The translations under genes and the position numbers were made by a program. The notes beneath the pieces were generated by a model, which saw nothing but the letters and a program-made list of their open reading frames with translations, was not told where the DNA came from and ran no database searches. 64,000 nt of DNA, taken from NCBI RefSeq assembly GCF_001465345.1, contig NZ_CP013655.1:806001-870000 (forward strand), read 5' to 3'. This document shows, in pieces, positions 43,780-52,992 of this stretch (position 1 is its first letter; each line of letters opens with the position of its first letter). Source of the stretch: Enterococcus rotai. GTDB taxonomy: Bacteria > Bacillota > Bacilli > Lactobacillales > Enterococcaceae.

Positions 43780-44349
43780 TTAGTTGTGTAGTTGCTGCCA
43801 TTCCTCTAACGTAATTCCACGCATGACATCTGTAACGACTTTCCCTTTCCACATGCGAGCATTCGGGATATTCCCTTCTATTTTCATCCCAATTTTTTCC
43901 ATTACACGCCCAGATTTAGGATTATCAATATCATATGTTGCAAAAATTCGCATCAACTTTAGTTCTTCAAAGCCTAAACGGAGCAGTTCATTTGCTGCCT
44001 CTGGTACATAGCCATTACCCCAAAAATCTTTATTCAGCGCATAACCGATTTCTGCTATATGATGTTGACTCTCGATACGTAAATCGATCGTTCCAATGAG
44101 TTTTCCCGTTGTATTTAATTCAATTCCGTATTTTCCGAAAGGTGCACACATAAAATAATTAGCAATGCTTTCTTTGGTCTCTTTTATCGTTTGATGCCTT
44201 GGAAAAACATATCTACAGGTTTCTTCGTCAGATGCATATTCATACATATCATGAACATCACTTAGCGTTACGGGCCGCAACGTTAAGCGTTCTGTTTTTA
44301 GAGATTGATTTTCTGCAAAAATCAAATTTCGATTGATGACAATTTCCAT
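43780..44349 (-). CDS. GNAT-family acetyltransferase (RimJ/RimL-like)
   Basis: The 189-aa N-acetyltransferase has the RimJ/RimL layout: LKTERLTLRPVTLSDVHDMYEY at the start, an acetyl-CoA loop region ALNKDFWGNGYVPEAANELL and the C-terminal NPKSGRVMEKIGMKIEGNI. The substrate may be a protein N-terminus or a small amine. It is 32 bp before the DUF1054 gene and 68 bp after trpA; no terminator is seen after trpA, so read-through from the trp operon is possible. Confidence 0.9.
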   Translation of the reverse strand: MEIVINRNLIFAENQSLKTERLTLRPVTLSDVHDMYEYASDEETCRYVFPRHQTIKETKESIANYFMCAPFGKYGIELNTTGKLIGTIDLRIESQHHIAEIGYALNKDFWGNGYVPEAANELLRLGFEELKLMRIFATYDIDNPKSGRVMEKIGMKIEGNIPNARMWKGKVVTDVMRGITLEEWQQLHN

Positions 44350-44417
44350 AACTTCACCTGCTTTTCATACTACTTTACAGAAATTCAGGCTCAGTGGCAA
44401 GGGGAAAAATGAAAAAA

Positions 44418-45185
44418 CTAGTTTCTTACTGCTGCTTCAATAAAGGCTTTGACTTCGCTGTGTTTCCCTTCACTCAGCAGTTGTACGATTTTGCTTCCTA
44501 CGATCACTCCTGCACAACTTTTTCTAAAACGATCAACATGTTCCCTAGAAGAAACACCAAACCCGGCTAAAACTGGTTTATTACTGACTTGTTGAATATA
44601 AGCTAAATGTTCGTCTACTGTTTCTTCATAATTTCGACCAATGCCTGTTACACCATTGACTGCTACTGCATAAATAAAGCCGTCGCCCGCTTCGACTAAC
44701 TCTGGAATCCGTTCTTTTGGCGTCGTTAACGCCACTAATGGAATCAACGAAATATCACTGTCTTTTAAAAACGGTGCTAATCGTTCTTGATGCTCATAAG
44801 GTAAATCTGGAATAATCAATCCTAAGACATTCGTCTCAGCTAAATCTTGTACAAATGCTTCTAGACCATAACTAAAAATCGGATTGAAATACGTCATGAT
44901 GACTAATGGCGTTGGGGTTTTGACTTGTTTTAGCTGTTTAATTATTTTTCGTAGCGTCACTTTATTTTCCAATGCTCGCAGTCCTGCTGCTTGGATCACA
45001 GGACCATCTGCTACTGGATCAGAAAATGGAATCCCTAATTCAATCGCACTTGCACCGGCCTCTGTTAATAAATGAATTTCATCTGCTAATTGTTCTAGAC
45101 CTTGTGCTCCAGCCATAATATATGGAACGAAAATCGTTTCGTTGGCCTCTTGTTTTTCCTTCAATTGCTTTGTTAATGGTTTCAT
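44418..45185 (-). CDS. trpA: Tryptophan synthase alpha chain
   Basis: The 255-aa TIM barrel cleaves indole-3-glycerol phosphate to indole. The catalytic Glu ([18 protein letters not shown]) and Asp ([11 protein letters not shown]) are present, plus VTGIGR and [13 protein letters not shown] phosphate-binding loops. The start overlaps the trpB stop by 4 bp, so translation is coupled for the alpha2-beta2 complex. It is the last trp gene. Confidence 0.97.
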   Translation of the reverse strand: MKPLTKQLKEKQEANETIFVPYIMAGAQGLEQLADEIHLLTEAGASAIELGIPFSDPVADGPVIQAAGLRALENKVTLRKIIKQLKQVKTPTPLVIMTYFNPIFSYGLEAFVQDLAETNVLGLIIPDLPYEHQERLAPFLKDSDISLIPLVALTTPKERIPELVEAGDGFIYAVAVNGVTGIGRNYEETVDEHLAYIQQVSNKPVLAGFGVSSREHVDRFRKSCAGVIVGSKIVQLLSEGKHSEVKAFIEAAVRN

Positions 45186-46375
45186 TGGTTCCCCTCCTCT
45201 TCCAATAATGCTTTGATTTGTTGGACATCTTTATCACCACGACCTGAAAGACAAACAACGATTTGCTTATCTGGGCCAAGTTCTTTTGCGATTTTTATTG
45301 CATGACTAACGGCATGTGCACTTTCTAACGCGGGGATGATCCCTTCTGTTTGGCATAAAATCTTAAAAGCAGTTAGTGCTTCTTGATCCGTTACCGATTC
45401 ATAACTTGCTCGCTTTGTCTCGTTTAAATGACAGTGTTCTGGGCCAAGGCCAGGGTAATCTAATCCAGCCGAAATCGAGAACGCTTCTAAAATTTGTCCG
45501 TCATCATCTTGAAGCAACTTCATCATAGCACCGTGAAGAACACCCGTTTTGCCTTTGTTGATCGATGCTGCATGTGCCTCTGTATCCAAACCTAATCCAG
45601 CTGCCTCAACACCGATTAGCGCTACATCATCATTGATAAATGGATAGAAAATTCCCATTGCATTACTCCCACCACCAACACATGCAACCACTGCATCTGG
45701 CAATTTATTTTCTACTTCTAAAAATTGCCGTCTAGCTTCAATTCCGATGATGCTTTGATAATCTCGAACAATTTCAGGAAATGGATGCGGTCCTAGGACA
45801 GAGCCCATCACATAATGAGTATCTTCAACATTGGCAACCCAAAATCGTAACGCTTCATTAACTGCATCTTTTAATGTCTTGCTTCCAGAAGTAACACTTT
45901 CAACTTTCGTACCTAATAATTCCATCCGAAAAACATTCAAGGACTGGCGAGCAACATCAACAGCTCCCATAAAAACCGTACACTCCATTCCAAACAAAGC
46001 AGCAACAGTCGCTGTTGCTACACCATGTTGGCCTGCACCTGTTTCTGCGACAATTTTTTTCTTGCCCATCTTTTTCGCCAACAAAATTTGCCCAATCGTA
46101 TTATTGATTTTATGCGCACCCGTATGGTTTAAATCTTCTCTTTTCAGATAAATTTTGGCCCCACCCGCATAATCTGTTAAACGCTCGGCAAAATACAAAG
46201 GATTTTCTCGCCCTACATATTGTTTCAAGTAATAATTCAGCTCTGTTTGAAATGCCTCATCTTTCTTAGACGCTTCATAAACTTCTTCTAATTCTTTCAC
46301 TGCATACATTAATGTTTCAGGGACAAATTGCCCCCCGAATTCTCCGTAAAACCCTTGATTTGGTTGATTATACAT
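45182..46375 (-). CDS. trpB: Tryptophan synthase beta chain
   Basis: The 397-aa PLP enzyme condenses indole and serine. It shows [13 protein letters not shown] at the N-terminus, the PLP Lys in [23 protein letters not shown] and the phosphate loop [11 protein letters not shown] 46375 ([12 protein letters not shown]) follows AGGAGG; an in-frame extension to 46444 consists of R1 repeat sequence and is not used. It overlaps trpA by 4 bp. The two R1 copies just upstream separate it from trpF. Confidence 0.97.
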   Translation of the reverse strand: MYNQPNQGFYGEFGGQFVPETLMYAVKELEEVYEASKKDEAFQTELNYYLKQYVGRENPLYFAERLTDYAGGAKIYLKREDLNHTGAHKINNTIGQILLAKKMGKKKIVAETGAGQHGVATATVAALFGMECTVFMGAVDVARQSLNVFRMELLGTKVESVTSGSKTLKDAVNEALRFWVANVEDTHYVMGSVLGPHPFPEIVRDYQSIIGIEARRQFLEVENKLPDAVVACVGGGSNAMGIFYPFINDDVALIGVEAAGLGLDTEAHAASINKGKTGVLHGAMMKLLQDDDGQILEAFSISAGLDYPGLGPEHCHLNETKRASYESVTDQEALTAFKILCQTEGIIPALESAHAVSHAIKIAKELGPDKQIVVCLSGRGDKDVQQIKALLEEEGNQ

Positions 46376-46393
46376 GATTTTCCTCCTTGCAAT

Positions 46394-46503
46394 TAAAGTG
46401 TAGCGGGCTCGTTTAGCCTTGACAGAAAAATATGTTTGTGACATTTTTTGTCACAGGCAGATTTTATCTTTTTTCCGAAAGGCTAGCCCGCAAAGCTAGA
46501 TAA
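46394..46503 (+). repeat. R1 long-hairpin element, copy D (inside trp operon)
   Basis: A ~110-bp element with outer stem CGGGCT/AGCCCG, middle stem AGCCTT/AAGGCT, conserved GACAGAAAAATA and TATCTTTTTTCCGA, and apical TGTGACA/TGTCACA. It lies 19 bp upstream of trpB on the template, so it is transcribed inside the operon mRNA. Confidence 0.75.
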
Positions 46504-46505
46504 CA

Positions 46506-46632
46506 TTAAAGCTGAATGGACCGTTTAGCATCGACAGAGAAATAGGAAAACATGAAAGTGGTGTTCTTTACCGCATTCAGGTTTTATCTTTTTTCCGAGA
46601 TGCTGTTTCATGAACCTAGCCCGCAAAGCTAA
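46506..46632 (+). repeat. R1 long-hairpin element, copy E (inside trp operon)
   Basis: Tandem to copy D. The middle stem AGCATC/GATGCT shows a paired change against AGCCTC/GAGGCT. The conserved GACAGAGAAATAGG and TATCTTTTTTCCGA strands are present. Its end, AAAGCTAAC, supplies the trpF stop codon (TAG, complement of 46629-46631). Confidence 0.7.
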
Positions 46633-47219
46633 CGTGCTTTTTTTAGAAAAGCAATTATTTTATTCAGATCTTTTTCTCCATTTGTCTCAACGCCACTTGA
46701 TACATCGACTGCATACGGGTCAAATAGTTGTTTTGCTTGTTGGACATTTTCTGATGTTAGGCCGCCAGCAATGATGATTTTCTTGTTTTTAATCGAATTC
46801 GTATCTAACCTAGACCAATCAAATACTTGACCATTTCCCCCAACAAATCGCTGTGGTGGTGCATCGAATAACACATATTCTGTTGAGGTCTCTTGGATAA
46901 GCTTTTCTTGGGTTGAACCCTCAACAGGGATGGCGCGAATCAGTGGAACTGAAAAGGTTTCTGCTTTTAATAACCCATGAATTTGCACCATATCTAAGCG
47001 AGCTTGTCGAACGATCCATTCAACTTCTGATCGGCTCGGAGAAACAAATACGCCCACTTTTTTGACTCGTTTAGGGACAGCTTTCGTGATCTCTTTGACT
47101 TTTTCTGGGCTAATCTGACGTTTGCTTTCCGCAAAAACAAAACCAAGATACTCTGCCCCATGTGCAACTGCTGTATTTACATGTTCTTCCGTTTTCAATC
47201 CGCAAATTTTAACTTTCAT
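46629..47219 (-). CDS. trpF: Phosphoribosylanthranilate isomerase
   Basis: The 196-aa TIM barrel begins MKVKICGLKTEEHV with the catalytic Cys in KICGL and ends with IIAGGLTSENV and AVDVSSGVETNGEKD, including the catalytic Asp region VLFDAPP. It overlaps trpC by 4 bp. Its C-terminus and stop codon run into an R1 repeat, so the last residues may have been set by insertion of that element. Confidence 0.96.
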   Translation of the reverse strand: MKVKICGLKTEEHVNTAVAHGAEYLGFVFAESKRQISPEKVKEITKAVPKRVKKVGVFVSPSRSEVEWIVRQARLDMVQIHGLLKAETFSVPLIRAIPVEGSTQEKLIQETSTEYVLFDAPPQRFVGGNGQVFDWSRLDTNSIKNKKIIIAGGLTSENVQQAKQLFDPYAVDVSSGVETNGEKDLNKIIAFLKKAR

Positions 47220-47974
47220 CGTAAGACCTGCAATTCTTTGACTTTTGCTTTAGGATCATTTTCCCGCATCAACCCTTCACCAACTAAAACCACTTGATAA
47301 TTTTCTTTTACAAGAGCAACTTGTTGACCCGTTGAAAAACCTGATTCACTGATATAAACAGCATCTCTTGTTTGTTTTTTCCCTAGTTGTTGGCTGACTT
47401 CGATCGACACATCAAAGGTCTTCAGATTCCGATTATTCACACCGATTAGTTGAGCCGATAATCCTTCTGCTATTGCAAGTTCTTGTTCATCATGGACTTC
47501 TACTAAAACCTCTAACTCCAAGGCGACTGCTTTGGTGTATAACTCTGCTAGTTTCTGTTTAGATAAAGCCGAAACAATCAATAACACCATCGTCGCTCCA
47601 GCATTTCTTGCACGAATCAACTGTTTGTCATCGATGATAAAATCTTTACATAAAACTGAAATCGCTACCTGTGAAGCAACTGTTCGTAAATCTTCAATTG
47701 AGCCTTTGAAGAAGACTTCATCCGTTAATACAGAAATAGCTGTAACACCGGCTTGTTCATATGCTTGCGCTTGTTCGATTACGTTGACAGCTAGATTAAT
47801 AGCACCTTTAGATGGCGAAGCTCGTTTAACTTCTCCGATGATATGCATTTTCTCCGGATGCGCTTTGACTTGCTGATAAAATGAATCTGTTTTCCTTAAG
47901 GGTTGAACCTTCTCTAAAGGCATTGCCTGTACTTCTTGTTTCTTTTCATGAATAATTGTTTCTAAAAAATCCAT
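47216..47974 (-). CDS. trpC: Indole-3-glycerol-phosphate synthase
   Basis: The 252-aa TIM barrel enzyme shows IIGEVKRASPSKGAI (catalytic Glu/Lys), ISVLTDEVFFKGS, VLCKDFIIDD, LIGVNNRNLKTF and YISESGF, all typical. It is separate from trpF (no fusion) but coupled by a 4-bp overlap. Confidence 0.97.
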   Translation of the reverse strand: MDFLETIIHEKKQEVQAMPLEKVQPLRKTDSFYQQVKAHPEKMHIIGEVKRASPSKGAINLAVNVIEQAQAYEQAGVTAISVLTDEVFFKGSIEDLRTVASQVAISVLCKDFIIDDKQLIRARNAGATMVLLIVSALSKQKLAELYTKAVALELEVLVEVHDEQELAIAEGLSAQLIGVNNRNLKTFDVSIEVSQQLGKKQTRDAVYISESGFSTGQQVALVKENYQVVLVGEGLMRENDPKAKVKELQVLR

Positions 47975-48988
47975 TTAAGCTACCTCCTTTTGTACTTTGA
48001 TCAACTGCTGCAGTTTATCAAAAGCCTCACCGCTTGCAACACACTCTTTCGCCAACAGAATTCCTGCTTGAACGCTGGACACTTTACCATTGCTGAAAAA
48101 TCCTAATCCAGCATTTAATAAAACAGTATCCAAATATGGGCTCGCCTGATTTTTTAAAATTGATAACAGGATTTCTGTATTTTGTTCAGCCTTCCCACCC
48201 TGAATCGCCTCTATTGGGAGACGCGCAAACCCAAACTCTTCTGGTTCGATCGTATGCATGGTGATCCGTTGCTCTTCTAATAAAGCAAAATGGGTTGTTC
48301 CAGCCAACGTTGCTTCATCTAAGTTACCTGAACCATTAACAACTACCGCTCGCTTACGTCCTAATTCACCTAGCGTCTTCGCTGTTTCTTCCAATAGATC
48401 CCGCCGATAAGTGCCCATTAGCTGTGAGTCCAATCTTACTGGATTCGTTAACGGACCAATCAAGTTTAAAATTGTTGGTGTCCCCAGCTCTTTGCGGACA
48501 TTCATCACATATTTCATGTTCGGGTGCATGTGAGGTGCAAAAAGAAAAGCTAGACCAACTTCATTCAATACCGTACTTAGTTTATCCGGCGACAGTGTAA
48601 TATCAACCCCTAAACATTCAAAAAGATCAGCACTGCCTGATTTACTGGAAATACTGCGATTACCATGTTTGGCAACCGTTACACCACCGGCTGCTAAAAC
48701 AAAGGCAGCTGTTGTGCTAATATTGAAACTGCCTGATCGATCCCCACCAGTTCCACAATTATCCATAACATTCTCTTTTTGACAATCGATTATGACTGCT
48801 TTACGTTGGATCGTTTCTGCAATTCCGGCCATTTCTTCCGCCGTTTCTCCTTTGCATTTTAATGCTGTTAGAAAAGCTGCAATTTGACTATCTGTTAGTT
48901 GTCCTTCAAAGATTTTTTCCGCTACTTGTTGTGTTTCCAAACGTGTCAAATGTTGATTACTAAAAACTTTTTCAAAGAGTTCTTTCAT
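47975..48988 (-). CDS. trpD: Anthranilate phosphoribosyltransferase
   Basis: The 337-aa enzyme transfers phosphoribose from PRPP to anthranilate. It shows NCGTGGDRSGSFNISTTAAF (PRPP loop), KHGNRSISSKSGSADLFE and LLNLIGPLTNP-like LNLIGPLTNPVRL. Directly abuts trpC and trpG. Confidence 0.97.
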   Translation of the reverse strand: MKELFEKVFSNQHLTRLETQQVAEKIFEGQLTDSQIAAFLTALKCKGETAEEMAGIAETIQRKAVIIDCQKENVMDNCGTGGDRSGSFNISTTAAFVLAAGGVTVAKHGNRSISSKSGSADLFECLGVDITLSPDKLSTVLNEVGLAFLFAPHMHPNMKYVMNVRKELGTPTILNLIGPLTNPVRLDSQLMGTYRRDLLEETAKTLGELGRKRAVVVNGSGNLDEATLAGTTHFALLEEQRITMHTIEPEEFGFARLPIEAIQGGKAEQNTEILLSILKNQASPYLDTVLLNAGLGFFSNGKVSSVQAGILLAKECVASGEAFDKLQQLIKVQKEVA

Positions 48989-48989
48989 C

Positions 48990-49565
48990 TCATTGTTCCT
49001 CCATTACTTGGATAAAATTTTTGATAATTGCTGCACCGCTTGAAGTGCCGATCGATTCTGGATGAAATTGAAGGCCGAACACTGGATATTTTTGATGTTC
49101 AATTGCCATAATCTCTTGATCATCCGTTGCTATTGCAGTAACTAGAAATTCTGATGGCAACGTTTGACGATCAATCACAAGTGAGTGATACCGCATCACT
49201 GAATCTTCTTGAGCTATCCCTTTAAAAAGCTGACTGTCTTTATTCGTTTTAATAAGTGACTGCTTACCGTGACGAATTTTCTTAGCCAGTATAACTTTGG
49301 CTCCGAATACTTCCCCAATTGTTTGATGGCCTAAGCAAATACCTAGTATTGGCTTCTTTTGGTAAAACTGCTGGATCAGTTCTTTTACATGCCCAGTCTC
49401 TTCTGGCGTTCCAGGTCCAGGAGAAATAATGATTGCCTTAGCCTGATCTGCCAGCTGAAAAATAGTATCTGAATCATTTCGAGTAATCACAACTTCTTGG
49501 TCTGCACCAATCAATTGAGCTAGATTATGTGTAAATGAATCATAATTATCAATGAGTAAAATCAT
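48990..49565 (-). CDS. trpG: Anthranilate synthase component II (glutamine amidotransferase)
   Basis: The 191-aa class I amidotransferase has the catalytic Cys in ILGICLGHQTIGE, the His-Glu pair in FGLQFHPESIG and the N-terminal LIDNYDSFTHNL. It feeds ammonia to TrpE and overlaps trpE by 4 bp. It could also serve folate synthesis (PabA role) if no separate pabA exists. Confidence 0.96.
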   Translation of the reverse strand: MILLIDNYDSFTHNLAQLIGADQEVVITRNDSDTIFQLADQAKAIIISPGPGTPEETGHVKELIQQFYQKKPILGICLGHQTIGEVFGAKVILAKKIRHGKQSLIKTNKDSQLFKGIAQEDSVMRYHSLVIDRQTLPSEFLVTAIATDDQEIMAIEHQKYPVFGLQFHPESIGTSSGAAIIKNFIQVMEEQ

Positions 49566-50926
49566 TCTCCCACCTCCAACAGTGCTTTTGCTTTATGCAA
49601 TGTTTCTTCATACTCTTTTGCAGGATCAGAATCGTAAACAATGCCTGCACCGGCTTGAACATACGCTTTATTTTTATGAACAACCATCGTTCGGATGGCA
49701 ATAGCAAAATCAGCCTGATCATTTTTCGACAGATAGCCCACGGCTCCAGCATAAATGTTTCGTTTAACTGGTTCGATCTCATAAATCCGTTGCATCGCTC
49801 TAATTTTCGGTGCCCCACTAACTGTCCCTGCCGGTAAAGTTGCTTTCAAGGCATCCATTGCGGTCAAGTCCTGTTTCAGCTTTCCAGTTACTACAGAGAC
49901 TAAGTGCATAACGAACCGATACTTTTCAACGATCATATAAACTGGCACTTCAACAGAACCGATTTCACTTACTTTCCCTATATCATTGCGGCCAAGATCA
50001 ATCAACATCAAATGCTCTGCTCGTTCTTTTTCATCAGTAATCAACTCTCGTTCCAACACCAAGTCTTGTTCAGCTGTCTGTCCTCGTTTTCGTGTTCCAG
50101 CAATTGGGTTTGTCGTGACAAGTTGATTTTTCACGCTCACTAGACTTTCCGGAGAAGAACCGATCACATAAGTTTCACCAAAGTCTAGAAAATATAAGTA
50201 GGTGGAGGGATTGGTCACCCGTAACCTACGATAATAATCAAATGGAGCTTCTTCAAAATCAGCAGTTAAACGTTGTGATGGTACCATTTGGAACATATCA
50301 CCTTGTTTGATATATTCTTTTATTTTGGTAACGACTGCTTCAAATTGTGGCTTACTAAAATTACTTTTGTAATGCAGTTTCTTCAAATGGATAACTTTTT
50401 GTTCTTCTTGGTTTGGTGTTTGAAGTTCTTTTATTTTTTGTATGATCGCTTCAGCTAGCTCTTCTTCTCCACGTTTCGAGTAAGTATTCGCTTCGACTAA
50501 AACTATTTTTTCACTAACATGATCAAATATTAAGTACGAATCAAATAAGTAAAAATGAATATCTGGAACGTTCAATTCGTCAAATGGCTGTTGCCCTAAA
50601 TCTTCGTAGCAAGCAATCACATCATAGCCAACATAACCGATCGCCCCACCTTGAAAAGGTAACTCTGCTGAGACTTCTTCTTGTTTCAAGACGTATTTTT
50701 CGATTTCCTTTAATGGATCTTTTACCGTTCTTGTTTGACCATCGATCGTGAACTGATGACCGAAACAAGTGATTTCAGAAACGGCATCCCACGCAATAAT
50801 CGAATAGCGTCCTTTGCTTTTATCTCTGGGAATACTTTCCAAAAGACATTTGTTCGTTCCTTTGATTCTTAAAAAGGCTGATATCGCAGTTAGATAGTCT
50901 GCTTGGATTTCTTTGATTCGTTGCAT
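49562..50926 (-). CDS. trpE: Anthranilate synthase component I
   Basis: The 454-aa chorismate-using enzyme has the C-terminal catalytic core: [77 protein letters not shown]. It is the first gene of trpEGDCFBA, behind two T-box modules. Trp feedback residues of the LLES type occur near the N-terminus (KCLLESIPR). Confidence 0.96.
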   Translation of the reverse strand: MQRIKEIQADYLTAISAFLRIKGTNKCLLESIPRDKSKGRYSIIAWDAVSEITCFGHQFTIDGQTRTVKDPLKEIEKYVLKQEEVSAELPFQGGAIGYVGYDVIACYEDLGQQPFDELNVPDIHFYLFDSYLIFDHVSEKIVLVEANTYSKRGEEELAEAIIQKIKELQTPNQEEQKVIHLKKLHYKSNFSKPQFEAVVTKIKEYIKQGDMFQMVPSQRLTADFEEAPFDYYRRLRVTNPSTYLYFLDFGETYVIGSSPESLVSVKNQLVTTNPIAGTRKRGQTAEQDLVLERELITDEKERAEHLMLIDLGRNDIGKVSEIGSVEVPVYMIVEKYRFVMHLVSVVTGKLKQDLTAMDALKATLPAGTVSGAPKIRAMQRIYEIEPVKRNIYAGAVGYLSKNDQADFAIAIRTMVVHKNKAYVQAGAGIVYDSDPAKEYEETLHKAKALLEVGE

Positions 50927-50984
50927 GAGATTCCCTCTTTTCTATTTTTTATTTCAGATTTTGATAGAATATGTGATTCTCTAG

Positions 50985-51122
50985 TAATAAAACATCTCTC
51001 ATTTCGCTCGCCAAGTACCGTTCATTATCTACTCTGGCGAAGCCAATCGTAGTCCTTCAATTTCTAAGAGCTTCAGCTCTTAGAAATTGATGAGATCGAA
51101 ATTCAGTGTAGTGATTCACAGC
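50985..51122 (-). repeat. R2 element after trp T-box terminator
   Basis: Minus strand: GTGAATCACTAC next to the T-run, then the TCTAAGAGC/GCTCTTAGA hairpin, then GGACTACGATTGGCTTCGCC and AACGGTACTTGGCGA. The modules match the elements at 54780-55092. It fills most of the space between the T-box and trpE. Confidence 0.65.
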
Positions 51123-51124
51123 AA

Positions 51125-51345
51125 AAAGCCCTCACAAAACAGACCACTAGCTGTTTTGTGAGGGCGAATAATAGTATCCACGGTACCACCTCAATGAAAA
51201 GGGTATTTCTTTTTTAGTAACCTTTAGTAACTTTATACTATATCAGCGATGATAACGTGAATGTTATAAAGTTATTTTCGTTTACTAGGGAGTTGTTGTT
51301 CACTACTAATCTTTTATTGGATCAGAGCGTTTGGTGATTCCTAGT
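51125..51345 (-). promoter_or_regulatory. T-box riboswitch module, trp operon, promoter-distal copy (stem I atypical)
   Basis: On the minus strand GGTGGTACCGTGG (51178-51190), the tRNA-acceptor-binding antiterminator, is followed by a terminator (GCCCTCACAAAACAG stem, 51126-51164) and five U. Upstream parts resemble a T-box body (ACTCCC, CGTTATC), but I find no AGAGAG/stem I with a clear specifier loop; the 5' part grades into R2 sequence. Confidence 0.75.
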
Positions 51346-51422
51346 AAGGTTACTTCTTTCCCTTGGCACGCCTTGTATTGTTCGTCATCTGTTCTGGCGG
51401 ATCCAGCCACAGCAGTTTACAA
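51335..51422 (-). repeat. R2 element between the two trp T-box modules
   Basis: Minus strand: GTTGTAAACTGCTGTGGCTG, CGCCAGAACAGATGACGAAC, AAGGGAAAGAAGTAACCTTA. It aligns over about 100 bp with the R2 element after the third T-box. It begins right after the terminator of the upstream T-box. Confidence 0.65.
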
Positions 51423-51426
51423 CAAA

Positions 51427-51690
51427 AGCCCCCAAACCACACAAAAATCTGTGGTTTGAGGGCGAACTATTCACGGTGCCACCTCAAGTTTGAAAGAAAT
51501 TCTTTCCTCTTATCAGTCGTCTATCAACGACCTTACTCTATAACGGGAGTTCCCGAAAATGCCTACTATAGTTCAACATTTTGCTCGAAAGTCCATTCAC
51601 AACCCATCCCTTACTGATTCGCAGTCCCATCAGCTCTCTGAAAAGTTCCAGTGTTGTTACTCCTCTTTCTCAAAGCTTTGCTATTGAGGA
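51427..51690 (-). promoter_or_regulatory. T-box riboswitch, trp operon, promoter-proximal (Trp specifier)
   Basis: Minus-strand RNA: stem I with GAAAG/CTTTC and ACAAC/GTTGT helices around a loop whose 3' strand is GAATGGA. This gives specifier UGG (51593-51595), tryptophan. Then AGAGAGCTGATGG, a stem III region with ACTCCCGTTAT, the T-box GGTGGCACCGTGA (51471-51483) and a terminator (51427-51464) with U-run. Uncharged tRNA-Trp should allow read-through to trpEGDCFBA. Confidence 0.88.
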
Positions 51691-51692
51691 TA

Positions 51693-51721
51693 ATCATATT
51701 AGAAAATTCTAATCTTGTCAA
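51693..51721 (-). promoter_or_regulatory. Sigma-A promoter of trp operon
   Basis: Minus strand consensus TTGACA (51716-51721), 17-bp spacer, TATGAT (51693-51698), just before the first T-box. Confidence 0.8.
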
Positions 51722-51752
51722 CGATTTTTTATCTATTTTTCATTTTCCACTT

Positions 51753-52988
51753 TCAGACCTTTGATTTAGCAAGGTTTTCTTTGATAATTTCGACTATCGT
51801 TTTTGCGGTTAATTCCATTGACTCAAGCGTAATAAATTCATATTGTCCATGGAAATTTTCGCCACCGGTGAATAAATTAGGTGTTGGGATCCCCATAAAT
51901 GAAATTTTCGAACCATCCGTTCCACCACGAAAAGGTTGAATATCTGGTTTGATGTTTAAGTTTTCCATTGCTTTGACTGCAAGCTTTACAGGTGTCATAT
52001 CTTTTTCGATAATTTCTCCCATATTGTAATATTGGTCTAAAAACTCTATAGTTACGCGCTCTTTGTCCAAAGTGCCATTTAATTTAGAGATTATTTCAGC
52101 TAGTGTGTTTTTTCTATTTTGAAAAAGTTCTTTATCATGATCACGGATAATATACGTCAATTCGGCGTGATCTAAACTTCCAATAAATTTTGTCAGCAAG
52201 TAAAAGCCTTCGTACCCTCGTGTTTTTTCGGGAACTTCTTCTTTAGGCAGTTGGGCATCGATCTTCTCACCCAATTTAATGGCATTGATCATGACACCAT
52301 AGGCTGTTCCAGGATGTACGCTTGTCCCTTCGATTTTAATCACAGCTTGTGCCGCATTAAACGTTTCATACTCAAAACAACCGACTCTGCCGCTATCTAT
52401 TGTATACGCAAATTTTGCTGGAAAATTTGCTGCATCAAAACCGTCTGCTCCACGGCCGATTTCTTCATCTGGTCCAAATGCCAGTAAGACTTCACCATGA
52501 GGAATCTCAGGATGCGCCAGTAAATATTCCACCGCATCTAAAATTTCAACGATTCCCGCTTTATCATCAGCACCCAATAATGTTGTGCCATCCGTTGTAA
52601 TCAACGTTTGTCCTGTATACTCTTTTAAATTGGGAAATTCTTCTGTTGCCATGATAATCCCTAATTTTTCATTCAACACCACATCTTGGCCGTCATAGTT
52701 TTGGAAAACCTTTGGCTGAATATTGTCAGCATTATAATCTGCTGTATCCAAATGAGCAATAAACCCGATTACCGGTACATCCTCACGTGTTGTTGCAGGT
52801 AGCGTTGCTGTTAAAAAGCCATTTTTTTCATTGTAATGAATCTCAGAAAGTCCGATTTCAGCTAATTCCTTTTCAATGATTCTAGCAAACTCTACTTGTC
52901 CTCTTGTCGTCGGAACTGTCTGACTGGCTGCATCAGAGCGTGTATTGACTTTAACATAACGGATAAATCGTTCTAATAATCGGCTCAT
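51753..52988 (-). CDS. pepT: Peptidase T (tripeptidase)
   Basis: The 411-aa M20-family zinc aminotripeptidase has the metal ligands in GFIAHLDTADYN, LGADDKAGIVEILDA, FGPDEEIGRGADGFD (catalytic Glu) and YTIDSGRVGCFEYETFNAAQA, and the late PFRGGTDGSKISFMG. It starts 4 bp after oppA stops, so a peptide-binding protein and a tripeptidase are made from one T-box-controlled mRNA. Confidence 0.96.
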   Translation of the reverse strand: MSRLLERFIRYVKVNTRSDAASQTVPTTRGQVEFARIIEKELAEIGLSEIHYNEKNGFLTATLPATTREDVPVIGFIAHLDTADYNADNIQPKVFQNYDGQDVVLNEKLGIIMATEEFPNLKEYTGQTLITTDGTTLLGADDKAGIVEILDAVEYLLAHPEIPHGEVLLAFGPDEEIGRGADGFDAANFPAKFAYTIDSGRVGCFEYETFNAAQAVIKIEGTSVHPGTAYGVMINAIKLGEKIDAQLPKEEVPEKTRGYEGFYLLTKFIGSLDHAELTYIIRDHDKELFQNRKNTLAEIISKLNGTLDKERVTIEFLDQYYNMGEIIEKDMTPVKLAVKAMENLNIKPDIQPFRGGTDGSKISFMGIPTPNLFTGGENFHGQYEFITLESMELTAKTIVEIIKENLAKSKV

Positions 52989-52992
52989 TTTT

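Noticed and set aside
46376-46444. N-terminal extension of trpB
   Set aside because: The extension is R1 repeat sequence without a ribosome-binding site; the family start [15 protein letters not shown] has AGGAGG before it.
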